Assembly (NCBI RefSeq): GCF_035982055.1
Contig: NZ_CP108427.1
Span: 1,984,001-2,048,000 of the forward strand
DNA: 64,000 nucleotides
Source of the DNA: Streptomyces sp. NBC_01288
GTDB lineage: Bacteria > Actinomycetota > Actinomycetes > Streptomycetales > Streptomycetaceae
Direction: 5' to 3'
Every line of letters starts with the position of its first letter. Position 1 is the first letter of the stretch. Of the stretch, positions 33,874 to 44,818 are shown in pieces. The translations under genes and the position numbers were made by a program. The notes under the pieces were generated by a model. It searched no databases. It saw only the letters and a program-made list of their open reading frames with translations, and was not told where the DNA came from.

Positions 33874-35337
33874 ATGTCGAAGCGCGTGCTCACGACCGAG
33901 TCCGGCGCCCCGGTCGCCGACAACCAGAACTCCGCCTCCGCCGGCATCGGCGGCCCGCTCCTCCTCCAGGACCAGCATCTGCTGGAGAAGTTGGCCCGCT
34001 TCAACCGCGAGCGCATCCCGGAGCGCGTGGTGCACGCCAGGGGCTCCGGCGCGTACGGCTACTTCGAAGTCACCGACGACGTAACCGACTTCACCCACAC
34101 CGACTTCCTCAGCACGGTCGGCAAGCGCACCGAGGCGTTCCTGCGCTTCTCCACGGTCGCGGACTCGCTCGGCGGCGCGGACGCGGTGCGCGACCCGCGC
34201 GGCTTCGCGGTCAAGTTCTATACGGAGCAGGGGAATTACGACCTGGTCGGGAACAACACCCCGGTGTTCTTCATCAAGGACCCCATAAAATTCCCGGACT
34301 TCATCCACTCGCAGAAGCGCGACCCCTTCACGGGGCGTCAAGAGCCGGACAACGTATGGGACTTCTGGGCGCACAGCCCCGAGGCCACGCACCAGGTGAC
34401 CTGGCTGATGGGCGACCGCGGCATCCCGGCGTCGTACCGCCACATGAACGGCTACGGCTCGCACACCTATCAGTGGACGAACGCGGAGGGCGAGGCCTTC
34501 TTCGTCAAGTACCACTTCAAGACCAACCAGGGCGTGCGCAGTCTGAGCGGCGAGCAGGCGGCGGAGCTCGCGGGCAAGAACCCCAACTCCCATCAGACGG
34601 ACCTGCTTCAGGCCATCGAGCGGGGCGTGAACCCGTCCTGGACGCTGCACGTCCAGCTCATGCCGGCGGCCGACGCGGCGGAGTACCGCTTCAACCCGTT
34701 CGACGTCACCAAGGTCTGGCCGCACCGCGACTACCCGCTCCAGCGCGTGGGCCGCCTGGTCCTGGACCGCAACCCGGACAACGTGTTCGCCGAGGTCGAG
34801 CAGGCCGCGTTCTCCCCGAACAACTTCGTGCCGGGCATCGGTCCTTCGCCCGACAAGATGCTCCAGGGCCGCCTGTTCGCCTACGCGGACGCACACCGCT
34901 ACCGCCTGGGCGTCAACCACACCCTGCTCGCGGTGAACGCCCCGAAGGCGACGACGGCGCAGAACTACGGCCGGGACGGCTTCATGGCGTCCAACTCCAC
35001 CGCCCAGGGCCGCGCGGCGAAGAACTACGAGCCGAACTCCTACGACGGTCCCGCCGAGACCGGCCGCGCCCTGTCCGCCCCACTGGCGGTCACCGGCTAC
35101 ACGGGCACGCACGAGGCTCCGCAGCACACCAAGGACGACGACTTCTACCAGGCGGGCGAGTTGTACCGCCTGATGTCGCCCGAGGAGCGGACCCGCCTCG
35201 TCGCGAACATCGCCGGCGGCCTCGCCCAGGTCTCCCGCGACGACGTGATCGAGAAGAACCTCGCCCACTTCCACGCCGCCGACCCGGAGTACGGCCGACG
35301 CGTGGAGGAGGCGGTCCACGCCCTGCGCGAGGACTGA
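33874..35337 (+). CDS. Monofunctional heme catalase
   Basis: ATG at 33874 gives 487 residues, a small-subunit clade 3 catalase. [17 protein letters not shown] near residue 48 has the distal His, [27 protein letters not shown] the heme pocket, [11 protein letters not shown] the distal Asn, and [14 protein letters not shown] near 335 the heme-ligand Tyr. It removes peroxide, fitting the peroxide made by uricase in the neighbouring operon. It follows glxR by 138 bp. Direct repeats in the leader may take part in its control. Confidence 0.95.
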   Translation: MSKRVLTTESGAPVADNQNSASAGIGGPLLLQDQHLLEKLARFNRERIPERVVHARGSGAYGYFEVTDDVTDFTHTDFLSTVGKRTEAFLRFSTVADSLGGADAVRDPRGFAVKFYTEQGNYDLVGNNTPVFFIKDPIKFPDFIHSQKRDPFTGRQEPDNVWDFWAHSPEATHQVTWLMGDRGIPASYRHMNGYGSHTYQWTNAEGEAFFVKYHFKTNQGVRSLSGEQAAELAGKNPNSHQTDLLQAIERGVNPSWTLHVQLMPAADAAEYRFNPFDVTKVWPHRDYPLQRVGRLVLDRNPDNVFAEVEQAAFSPNNFVPGIGPSPDKMLQGRLFAYADAHRYRLGVNHTLLAVNAPKATTAQNYGRDGFMASNSTAQGRAAKNYEPNSYDGPAETGRALSAPLAVTGYTGTHEAPQHTKDDDFYQAGELYRLMSPEERTRLVANIAGGLAQVSRDDVIEKNLAHFHAADPEYGRRVEEAVHALRED

Positions 35338-35759
35338 ACCGGGGACCGGAGAACCGAAAGATCCCACAGACGGCCCGTGTGTGCCGGACGACCCGGATGA
35401 GGGGTGGTCGGCGGCACCGCGCGGGCAGGGCCAGGACCGCGGCGGAATGCGAGCCAGTGCGGTGGTGAAGGTTCCAGGGGCTACTTCTCGACCTGAGGGA
35501 AGAAGCACCCCGGTCCCGTCGCGACCGCCGCGGTCCCAGCCGAACTCCTTTACGCAGGGCTCCCTGGGGCTCCCCTTTGTGCAGAAGGGCTCCCCTCGCC
35601 AGCCCACAGACTCCGTCCGGCGGCGCGAACGTCCTGTCGCGCCCAGCCTCGCGCCGTCGGACGGCCAGCACGACGAGCGCCGGATACGGACGGTTCCGTA
35701 TCCGGCGCTCTTCCGTGTTTCCGGGTGCGGATCCGCCGTGGGCACAGCAGCCTGAAGGC
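35338..35759 (+). terminator. Gene-free 420 bp after catalase ending in a strong hairpin
   Basis: No gene is seen. A perfect 16-bp stem, GAGCGCCGGATACGGA (35675-35690) with TCCGTATCCGGCGCTC (35695-35710) around CGGT, is followed by TTCCGTGTTT. It is a strong intrinsic terminator. Upstream, GGGCTCCC occurs three times near 35557-35595, and one copy of the 16-bp repeat that also precedes catalase lies at 35631-35646. A long 3' untranslated region or small RNA is possible. Confidence 0.7.
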
Positions 35760-35996
35760 ATGGCACACCCATCGGAACACCCGCACATCGTGGTCCATCC
35801 CCCGGCGCTGGACGGCTCCCGCAGGGTCACCACCGGCGACGAGACCCTCGGTATCGCCTCGCACCTGGACGACGTCGTCGAGATCCTGCGCCTCGCCGAT
35901 CTGGACCGGATCGAGGTCGAGGAGAGTGACCTGATCGACTGGCAGGGCGGCGGGCCCGAGCACTGGCCCGGTCTGTCGGAGCACCACGATCAGTGA
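35760..35996 (+). CDS. Small acidic hypothetical protein
   Basis: ATG at 35760 gives 78 residues: AHPSEHPHIVVHPPALDGSR, then VTTGDETLGIASHLDDVVEILRLADLDRIEVEESDLIDWQGGGPEHW. Acidic, no signal or membrane segment, and it has the look of small conserved Streptomyces proteins. It starts about 50 bp after a strong terminator and ends just before another, so it is an independent unit. Function is unknown. Confidence 0.7.
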   Translation: MAHPSEHPHIVVHPPALDGSRRVTTGDETLGIASHLDDVVEILRLADLDRIEVEESDLIDWQGGGPEHWPGLSEHHDQ

Positions 35997-36065
35997 ACCT
36001 CAAATAAACCTCTGAACCCCCCTCGCGAGGCTTCAACCACCCCTGCACACGGGCACATTCGTCGC

Positions 36066-36100
36066 ACGAGGCCCGCCGGCACGGGGGCGGCGGGCCTCGT
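36066..36100. terminator. Terminator hairpin
   Basis: ACGAGGCCCGCCG (36066-36078) pairs perfectly with CGGCGGGCCTCGT (36088-36100). It closes the small acidic gene and precedes the TIGR04222-like gene. Confidence 0.85.
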
Positions 36101-36113
36101 ATCAGGGGGTGTC

Positions 36114-36686
36114 ATGAGCGGTGATCCTACGATCCGGCTCCAGCCTCACGAGGTCGCGTTGCTGCGGGGCGGTTCTCGGGCGGCCGTGACCGTGGCGGTG
36201 GTCGCCTTGCATCTGCGGGGTGAGGTGCGGGCCGGGCGGCGCGGGACGATGCGGACGTCGGGGGTGGCTGCGGGGGCGGGGGCGCTTCCTCGGCTCACGA
36301 AGGCTGTGCACTCCGCGCTGTACCGGCCGGCGGGTATGCGGGAGTTGCTTGACCGGCGGGGTGTGGTTGAGGCGCTCGGGGAGTTGCGTGGGGATCTTGT
36401 GGCGGCGGGGTTGCTGCGCAGGGTTCCGCCTCGGCGTACTCGCGCTGCGCGCGTGCTGTTGAAATCCCTGCGGGTTCAACTCCCGCTACCTGTCGGGCGG
36501 GAGGGGGTGTCGTCAGGCGATGTTCTGCTGGCGGTTGCCCTGTACGGGGACAAGACGTTGCTCTCGCTTGTGCCGCGGTTTGCTGAGGCGGCGGGGTTGA
36601 TCGGGCGGGGCGGGATCGCGGACGAGGGGTTGCCGCAGACCTGGGGTGGGGGGTCCGGGGGCGGGTTCACTTGTGGGGCCGGGTAG
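36114..36686 (+). CDS. TIGR04222-like protein without membrane part
   Basis: 190 residues. LQPHEVALLRGGSRAAVTVAVVALHLRGEVRAGRRGT, SALYRPAGMRELL, and GDVLLAVALYGDKTLLSLVPRFAEAAGL match the soluble domain of actinobacterial TIGR04222 membrane proteins (from memory). The usual membrane helices and the C-terminal Cys/Gly-rich tail are reduced to a short GGGSGGGFTCGAG. It is therefore a stand-alone or truncated form. Codon use is less GC-polished (TTG, GTT, CTT) than that of its neighbours. Role unknown. Confidence 0.75.
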   Translation: MSGDPTIRLQPHEVALLRGGSRAAVTVAVVALHLRGEVRAGRRGTMRTSGVAAGAGALPRLTKAVHSALYRPAGMRELLDRRGVVEALGELRGDLVAAGLLRRVPPRRTRAARVLLKSLRVQLPLPVGREGVSSGDVLLAVALYGDKTLLSLVPRFAEAAGLIGRGGIADEGLPQTWGGGSGGGFTCGAG

Positions 36687-36813
36687 GTCCTGCCTGGGAC
36701 TGTTCGTCGCGGGGTGCGGGTCGAATGTAGCTGGTCGCGCCCACGCGGCGGAGCCGCAAATTGACACAGCCCCGCGCCCCTTTGGTCGGCGCTTCGCGCC
36801 TCCCAAAAAAGCA

Positions 36814-36845
36814 GGGGCGGCCCATCCTCCCGGATGGGCCGCCCC
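36814..36845 (-). terminator. Terminator of glyoxylate carboligase
   Basis: A 14-bp perfect stem GGGGCGGCCCATCC/GGATGGGCCGCCCC around TCCC, with an A-run on the left that reads as a T-run on the minus strand. It lies 20 bp beyond the gcl stop. Confidence 0.88.
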
Positions 36846-36864
36846 CTCTGTCTCCCCCCGCCTC

Positions 36865-38649
<1,785 letters not shown>

Positions 38650-38736
38650 GGAGTACTCCTGCTTCGGCTGTCGGAATCACATCACCGGCGCGCCCTGCGG
38701 TGAAAACTCCTTGCGAGCTTCTGACTTCCGCACATT

Positions 38737-38772
38737 TTCCGTATTGCGGAATCTAACTTCTACTATCTGGAA
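38737..38772 (-). promoter_or_regulatory. Paired TTCC-N7-GGAA operators upstream of gcl
   Basis: TTCCGTATTGCGGAA (38737-38751, perfect) and TTCTACTATCTGGAA (38758-38772) are 21 bp apart, about 90-120 bp upstream of gcl. They match the arrangement at allR, hyi and aceB. Confidence 0.7.
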
Positions 38773-38835
38773 GTAATGTAAGTGGGGTGACCAAGGCCGT
38801 CAAGAGACGGACAAGCAGGGGTTTTCAGGAGGACT

Positions 38836-39546
38836 ATGGGGCTCATGTCCGAGAGCGTGCCGGTGCGCTGTCCGGCGTGCCGAAGAGAACACGTCTACGC
38901 CGCGCCGTCGTATCCCTGTGTGTGCGGGGCCCCTGTCGCCCCGCCGCTGGACCAGCGCGGCGTGGCGACCGTCGTGAGTCACCGAGTGTGGGACGAGGAC
39001 TGGATCGCGGTCCGCTGCGCGGCCTGCGGCCGGCTCGACGAGTGGCCGTACCCGGAGCTGGGCTGCCCGTGCGGGACCCTGCTGCGGATACCGGTCGCGG
39101 GCGCGGAACCGACGTCGGAACCCGCCGCGAGGACCACGAAGGTCGGCGGCGCCGAGGTCGAGGGCCGCCCCGCCTTCCAGCCCGTCACGATCCGCACCGC
39201 GCGCGACGCGGTCACCGCCGCCGCGCTCTACCTCCGCTGGCTCGGCTACCGGGACATCCGCCGCGCCGACCAGCGACCCCCGTCCGGCATCGGCCTCGCC
39301 GCCCGCGGCATCCTGGCCCAGGTCGACCCGACCGTACGGCCCGCCTCACTGCGCGACGTGGAATGCCTGTGGCTGACGGCCATGACGGAGTCCACGGAGT
39401 GTGTCTACTTCTCGCTCGCCGGTTACGCCGACGACGCCCGCGCCCGCGCGGACGCCCTCCGAGTCCCCCTGTTCGTCCTCGACCTCACGGGCACACCACA
39501 GCCGGTGAACGACCTGGCGGATCAACTGGACGCGGCGGGGAGTTAG
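38836..39546 (+). CDS. Zinc-ribbon hypothetical protein
   Basis: 236 residues. Two zinc-ribbon-like Cys sets are visible: CPACRREHVYAAPSYPCVCG near residue 12 and CAACGRLDEWPYPELGCPCG near 60. The second half (ARDAVTAAALYLRWLGYRDIRRAD, CVYFSLAGYADDARARADALRVPLFVLDLTG) looks like an Mrr/restriction-endonuclease-like fold, a tentative reading. A role in nucleic-acid processing is inferred. Degenerate copies of its last about 100 bp follow downstream. Confidence 0.75.
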   Translation: MGLMSESVPVRCPACRREHVYAAPSYPCVCGAPVAPPLDQRGVATVVSHRVWDEDWIAVRCAACGRLDEWPYPELGCPCGTLLRIPVAGAEPTSEPAARTTKVGGAEVEGRPAFQPVTIRTARDAVTAAALYLRWLGYRDIRRADQRPPSGIGLAARGILAQVDPTVRPASLRDVECLWLTAMTESTECVYFSLAGYADDARARADALRVPLFVLDLTGTPQPVNDLADQLDAAGS

Positions 39547-40371
39547 TTGGGCGGGCGGGGTCGGTTCGCGGCGACCACGGCCGGTTCGTGACGGCAGATG
39601 CCTGGCAGCGGGCGGCGGACCACTGCCTGACGGTACGGCGAGGAAGCACCCCAAGTCGCCGACCTCACCGCAGACCGTCCCACTCGACCCCACGGACACA
39701 CCCCAGCCGGCGAGTGGCCCGGCCTGCCAACTCAAAGCAGCCGGGAGTTAGTTGAGCGGTCGCAGCCGGTTCGCGACGACTGACGCCGGGCGACGCGCAG
39801 CGGGCGACTGCCGGACCGCTGGACGAAGGCGCGGGCCCCCGGGAGGCCGTCCGCCGACGGCGACGTGCGGCTGCGTCCGCAGCTGCGGGACATTGTCCCA
39901 AGGCCGGGCCGTACATCGCAGGCCTCGCCGCAGGCCGCCCCATTCGACCTCACCGGCACACTCCGGCCGGTGAGCGGCCTGGCCAACCAACTCGACTCAG
40001 CGGAGGGCTAGTTGAGCGGCCGGGGTCGGTTCGCGACGACAGGCGCCGGGCCATGGGCAACGGGCAGCGGGCAGCTACCGGGCTGCGGGACATTGCCACG
40101 AGGCCGCGCCCCAAGCCGCAGGCCCGCCGGACTCGCCGGAGCCGCCGTAGCCGCCGCCAACCGTCCCGCCAGATGCATCTCAGGCCGCCGTACGCAGCCA
40201 CGCAGCGAGTCACGGCAGGCCCGCCGGGTACCAGCACCCCACGCCCCAACGCCCCGTACACGCCCCCGACAGACCGGCCACCCAAGTCACCCGACAACAC
40301 TCCGGCAACCCAGCACCCCGGCCCACCACGACGCCCTCAGACACCCACCCGCACCCGAGGACTCCCCCACC
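39547..40371 (+). repeat. Gene-free 825 bp with two decayed copies of the upstream gene's tail
   Basis: The real gene ends LDLTGTPQPVNDLADQLDAA, then GS and stop (tail from 39478). At about 39683 the DNA reads LDPTDTPQPASGPACQLKAAGS then stop (TAG at 39749-39751). At about 39943 it reads FDLTGTLRPVSGLANQLDSAEG then stop. Each copy is followed by (G)TTGxGCGGxCGxxGxCGGTTCGCG. Spacings are 205 and 260 bp. Only fragments are present; no complete gene was recognised in this stretch or in 40080-40371. Confidence 0.8.
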
Positions 40372-42003
40372 TCACCGCCCCCGAACGGCCCGCTCCCGCA
40401 GCTCGATCTTCCGTACCTTCCCCGACACCGTCATCGGAAAGGCATCCATGATCTGGAGCAGACTCGGAATCTTGTAGTGCGCCAGCCTTCCCTCGCAGAA
40501 CCCCCGCAGCTCCTCCAGGGTCAGCGGGTCCGCCGGATCCCTCGGGATCACGCACGCCAGCACCTCCTCCCCGTAGCGCTCGTGCGGCACCCCCACCACC
40601 TGGACGTCCGCGATCTTCGGGTGGGTGTAGAGGAACTCCTCGATCTCGCGCGGGTAGATGTTCTCGCCGCCCCGGATGATCATGTCCTTGATGCGGCCGA
40701 CGATCTCGACGTAGCCGTCCTCGCGCATCATCGCGAGGTCACCCGTGTGCATCCAGCGGCCCGCGTCGATCGCCTCAGCCGTCTTCTCGGGCTCGTTCCA
40801 GTAGCCGAGCATCACGCTGTAGCCGCGGGTGCACAACTCGCCTGCCGTGCCCCGGGGTTGGGTCACACCCGTCGCCGGGTCGACGACCTTGACCTCCAGG
40901 TGCGGGAGGACGCGGCCGACCGTGCCGGTGCGGTGTTCCAGGTCGTCGTCCATCCTCGTCTGGAGCGAGACCGGGGACGTCTCCGTCATGCCGTAGCAGA
41001 TGGACACCTCCGCCATGTGCATCTCGGCGACCACCCGTTTCATCACCTCGACCGGGCAGGTCGAGCCCGCCATGATGCCGGTGCGGAGTGACGAGAGGTC
41101 GTAGGACGCGAAGTCGGGGAGGTTCAACTCCGCGATGAACATGGTCGGTACGCCGTAGAGCGATGTGCAGCGCTCCTGCTGGACCGCCTTCAGGGTCGCC
41201 GCCGGGTCGAAGGACGGGGCCGGGATCACGATGCACGCACCGTGCGAGGTGGCCGCGAGGTTGCCCATGACCATGCCGAAGCAGTGGTAGAAGGGCACCG
41301 GGATGCAGACCCGGTCCTGCTCGCTGTAGGCGATCAACTCACCGACGAAATAACCGTTGTTGAGGATGTTGTGGTGGGAGAGAGTGGCGCCCTTGGGGAA
41401 GCCCGTCGTACCCGAGGTGTACTGGATGTTGATGGGGTCGTCGCAGGACAACTCGGCCTCGCGGGACCGCAGTTCCTCCGCACGGTCGGCCGCGCCCCGG
41501 GCTGCCATCGCGTCCCAGCTCGGATCGCCGATGTACACCGTCTCCCGCAACTGCGGGCACTTGGACCGGACTTGCTCGACCATCGCTCGGTAGTCGCTGC
41601 TCTTGTGGCCGGCCGAGGCGAACAGGACCGAGATCCCCGCCTGGTTGAGGACGAACTCGACCTCGTGGGTCCGGTACGCCGGGTTGATGTTCACCATGAC
41701 CGCGCCGATGCGGGCGGTGGCGTACTGAACGAGCACCCACTCGGGGCAGTTGATCGCCCAGATCCCCACCCGGTCACCCTTGGCGACCCCGCTCGCGAGC
41801 AGCGCGTACGCCAACTGGTCGACATCGGAGGCGAATTGGCCGTAGGTCCAGCGCCGCCCGGACGGGACGTCGACGAGCGCCTCGCGGTCGGGCCACGCGG
41901 CGACCGCCCGGTCGAGGTTCGCCCCGATGGTGTCGCCGAGGAGTGAAGTCCCGCTGGTTCCATGGCTGTACGAGTTCATCGGCGCGTTCGACTGCGAGTT
42001 CAT
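40372..42003 (-). CDS. AMP-forming acyl-CoA synthetase
   Basis: 543 residues. [20 protein letters not shown] (about residues 188-207) is the AMP-binding P-loop, [15 protein letters not shown] motif A5, [23 protein letters not shown] motif A8, and [12 protein letters not shown] carries the catalytic Lys. Similar to medium/long-chain fatty acyl-CoA ligases. Its ATG overlaps the stop of the preceding ligase gene (ATGA), so the two are coupled. Confidence 0.93.
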   Translation of the reverse strand: MNSQSNAPMNSYSHGTSGTSLLGDTIGANLDRAVAAWPDREALVDVPSGRRWTYGQFASDVDQLAYALLASGVAKGDRVGIWAINCPEWVLVQYATARIGAVMVNINPAYRTHEVEFVLNQAGISVLFASAGHKSSDYRAMVEQVRSKCPQLRETVYIGDPSWDAMAARGAADRAEELRSREAELSCDDPINIQYTSGTTGFPKGATLSHHNILNNGYFVGELIAYSEQDRVCIPVPFYHCFGMVMGNLAATSHGACIVIPAPSFDPAATLKAVQQERCTSLYGVPTMFIAELNLPDFASYDLSSLRTGIMAGSTCPVEVMKRVVAEMHMAEVSICYGMTETSPVSLQTRMDDDLEHRTGTVGRVLPHLEVKVVDPATGVTQPRGTAGELCTRGYSVMLGYWNEPEKTAEAIDAGRWMHTGDLAMMREDGYVEIVGRIKDMIIRGGENIYPREIEEFLYTHPKIADVQVVGVPHERYGEEVLACVIPRDPADPLTLEELRGFCEGRLAHYKIPSLLQIMDAFPMTVSGKVRKIELRERAVRGR

Positions 42004-43670
42004 CGGAAGTCCTCCTCGCGGTACTCGGCGTCCGACCCCGCGGCCGTCGCCTCCCGCAGTTCGATCCGGCGGATCTTGCCGGAGACGGTCTTGGGCAGAT
42101 CGGCGAACTCCAGGCGGCGGATGCGCTTGTACGGGGCGAGGACGTCCCGCGAGTGCTCGAACAGCACCTTCGCGGTGTCGGGTCCCGGCTCCCAGCCCGC
42201 CGCGAGGACGACGTACGCCTTCGGTACGGCGAGCCGCAGCTCGTCCGGCGCGGGCACCACGGCGGCCTCGGCCACCGCCTCGTGCTCCAGCAGGGCGCTC
42301 TCCAGCTCGAACGGGGAGATCTTGTAGTCGGAGGCCTTGAAGACGTCGTCGGAGCGGCCGACGTAGGTGATGTAGCCGTCCTCGTCGCGGGAGCCGATGT
42401 CGCCGGTGCGGTAGTAGCCGCCGGCCATCGCCTCCGCCGTACGGTCCGGGTCTCCGTGGTAGCCGGTCATCAGGCCGACCGGCGCGTCGGACAGGTCGAG
42501 CGCGATCTCGCCCTCGGCCGCGCCCGGCGCACCCGACACAGGGTCCAGCAACTCGACCCGGTAACCCGGGCTCGGCCGCCCCATCGAACCCGTCTTCAGC
42601 GGCTGACCGGGACTGTTCGACACCTGCACGGCCGTCTCCGTCTGGCCGAAACCGTCCCGGATGGTGACGCCCCAGGCGCGCCGCACCTGCTCGATCACCT
42701 CGGGGTTCAAGGGCTCCCCCGCCGCCAGCGCCTCGCGGGGCGGGGTGCGCAGCTGGCTCAGGTCGGCCTGGATCAGCATCCGCCACACCGTCGGCGGGGC
42801 GCAGAAGGTGGTGACCCCCGCACGGTCCATCTCGGCCATCAGCCGGGCCGCGTCGAAGCGCGTGTAGTTGTGGATGAAGACGGTCGCCTCCGCGTTCCAC
42901 GGCGCGAAGAGGTTCGACCAGGCGTGCTTGGCCCAGCCGGGCGAGGAGATGTTGAGGTGCACGTCGCCGGGGCGCAGACCGATCCAGTACATCGTCGCCA
43001 AGTGCCCGATCGGGTACGACGTGTGAGTGTGCTCCACCAGCTTGGGGTGGGCGGTCGTGCCCGAGGTGAAGTACAGCATCAGGGGGTCGTCGGCCAGGGT
43101 CGGGCCGTCCGCCGTGAACTCCGCGGAAGCCGCGTACGCGTCCTCGTACGTCCGCCAGCCCTCGACCGCGCCGCCGACCGCGATCCGCGTGTACGTCCCG
43201 GGCACCTCGTCGAACTTGTCGACGTCCCCGGAGCGCACGATCACCTGCCGGACCCGGCCGCGTTCGACACGGTCGCGCAGGTCGGCGGGGCCGAGCAGCG
43301 GGGTGGCCGGGATGACGACGGCGCCCAGCTTCATCGCGGCCAGGGCCGTCTCCCACAGCTCGGTCTGGTTGCCGAGCATGACGAGGATGCGGTCCTCGGC
43401 GCGGACGCCCTGGGCGCGCAGCCAGTTGGCGACCCGGTTCGAGCGCTCGGACATCTCCGCGAAGGACAGGGCGGCCTCGGTGCCGTCCTCCTCGACGATG
43501 TGCAGCGCGGTGCGGTCGTTGCCGGCCGCGATGGCGTCGAACCAGTCGAGCGCCCAGTTGAAGTGCTCGGGCCTGGGCCAGGAGAAACCCTCGTAGGCCG
43601 TGGCATAGTCCGTACGGTGCGCCAGCAGAAAATCCCTCGCGCTACGGAACGACTCACTCGCCGTCGTCAT
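42000..43670 (-). CDS. AMP-forming acyl/aryl-CoA synthetase
   Basis: ATG at 43670 with GGAGG gives 556 residues. [19 protein letters not shown] is the P-loop with AHPK instead of the common Gx[13 protein letters not shown] motif A5, [26 protein letters not shown] motif A8, and [13 protein letters not shown] the catalytic Lys. Resembles MACS-type medium-chain acyl-CoA or benzoate ligases. Divergent from a GAF-LuxR regulator; a perfect palindrome lies in the gap. Confidence 0.92.
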   Translation of the reverse strand: MTTASESFRSARDFLLAHRTDYATAYEGFSWPRPEHFNWALDWFDAIAAGNDRTALHIVEEDGTEAALSFAEMSERSNRVANWLRAQGVRAEDRILVMLGNQTELWETALAAMKLGAVVIPATPLLGPADLRDRVERGRVRQVIVRSGDVDKFDEVPGTYTRIAVGGAVEGWRTYEDAYAASAEFTADGPTLADDPLMLYFTSGTTAHPKLVEHTHTSYPIGHLATMYWIGLRPGDVHLNISSPGWAKHAWSNLFAPWNAEATVFIHNYTRFDAARLMAEMDRAGVTTFCAPPTVWRMLIQADLSQLRTPPREALAAGEPLNPEVIEQVRRAWGVTIRDGFGQTETAVQVSNSPGQPLKTGSMGRPSPGYRVELLDPVSGAPGAAEGEIALDLSDAPVGLMTGYHGDPDRTAEAMAGGYYRTGDIGSRDEDGYITYVGRSDDVFKASDYKISPFELESALLEHEAVAEAAVVPAPDELRLAVPKAYVVLAAGWEPGPDTAKVLFEHSRDVLAPYKRIRRLEFADLPKTVSGKIRRIELREATAAGSDAEYREEDFR

Positions 43671-43742
43671 CTGTCCTCCTAAGTACCGGACCATTGCCGG
43701 GCGGCTCTCTGACATCGTGTAATCCGTGATGTGGGTCTCACT

Positions 43743-43758
43743 ACCCCCGTACGGGGGT
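43743..43758. promoter_or_regulatory. Perfect 16-bp palindrome ACCCCCGTACGGGGGT
   Basis: It lies between the divergent acyl-CoA ligase operon (start 43670) and the GAF-LuxR gene (start 43796). A likely operator for the adjacent LuxR-type regulator, by position and symmetry. Confidence 0.65.
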
Positions 43759-43795
43759 GTGTGCAGCACGGCGGCCGCAATGAAGGGGCAAGCGA

Positions 43796-44629
43796 GTGGC
43801 GACGGACGCGGCGGGAATGGTGGAGATTCAGTCGGCGCTGGTACGGCTCCGGCGGGGTACGGGGCTGCCCGTCGCCTTCGGCGGCCTGGTGGAGACCGGC
43901 CGGCAGCAGATGCGCATCAGCGAACTGAGCGGCACGTTGACCCCGTCCCTGCGCGCCCTCGCGATCACCTCGGGCAACGGCCTCGGCGGCAAGGCGGTCG
44001 CCCTCGCCCGCCCGTGCGCCGTCGCCGACTACTCGTCCTCCCACCAGATCAGCCACGAGTACGACGCCCCGGTCGCCACCGAGGGCCTCCGCGCGATCCT
44101 CGCGGTCCCGGTCGTCGTACGCCGCCGGGTGCGCGGTGTCCTCTACGGCGCGCTGCGCACCGCCCAGCCGTTGGGCGACCGGATGCTCAGCGCGGCGATG
44201 GAGGCCGCCCGGGACGTGGAACAGGCGCTGGTCGTACGGGAGGAGGTGCGGGAGCTGCTGAGCGCGGCGCACCCGGCACCGGCCCCCGACCCGGCGGCGA
44301 GCGCGGCGTGGGAGCAGGTGCGGGAGGCGCACGCGGCGCTGCGGGCGCTGGCTCCGCGCATCCCGGACCCGGCACTGCGGGCCGAACTGCTGGACGCCTG
44401 CGGCCTGTTGACGGCGGAGGCCGCCACCGGGGTCGTAGAACTCGCGCCTCGGGAGCTGGACGTCCTGACGTGTGTGGCGGCCGGGGCGACGAACGCGGTG
44501 GCGGCGGAGCGGCTCGGGCTGCGGCCGGAGACGGTGAAGGGGTATCTGCGCTCGGCGATGCGGAGGCTCGGGGCGCACACCCGCGGGGAGGCCGTGGTGG
44601 CGGCGCGACGGGCGGGGGTACTGCCGTGA
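43796..44629 (+). CDS. GAF-domain LuxR-type regulator
   Basis: GTG at 43796 gives 277 residues. The N-terminal GAF-like domain covers about residues 15-145 (FGGLVETGRQQMRISELSG, GLRAILAVPVVVRRRVRGVLYGALR). The C-terminal LuxR HTH (LAPRELDVLTCVAAGATNAVAAERLGLRPETVKGYLRSAMRRLG) ends the protein. Probably senses a small acyl or aromatic ligand and regulates the divergent acyl-CoA ligases through the palindrome at 43743. Confidence 0.9.
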   Translation: MATDAAGMVEIQSALVRLRRGTGLPVAFGGLVETGRQQMRISELSGTLTPSLRALAITSGNGLGGKAVALARPCAVADYSSSHQISHEYDAPVATEGLRAILAVPVVVRRRVRGVLYGALRTAQPLGDRMLSAAMEAARDVEQALVVREEVRELLSAAHPAPAPDPAASAAWEQVREAHAALRALAPRIPDPALRAELLDACGLLTAEAATGVVELAPRELDVLTCVAAGATNAVAAERLGLRPETVKGYLRSAMRRLGAHTRGEAVVAARRAGVLP

Positions 44630-44818
44630 GAGGGGTGGTGGTAGCCCCGTCGGCGACCCCTGAGGGGGCTCCCGCGACGAGCGGCTATTCATTCATCGGA
44701 GCTTTGAATTTCCTGATGCTGCACAGTTGTTATTTCCCTCACGACCCCGTCCATCCGAATTTCAAGGACTGATTGCCTAATATTGGCCCGGACACGACAC
44801 ACGAGGGGAGCGGTGACC

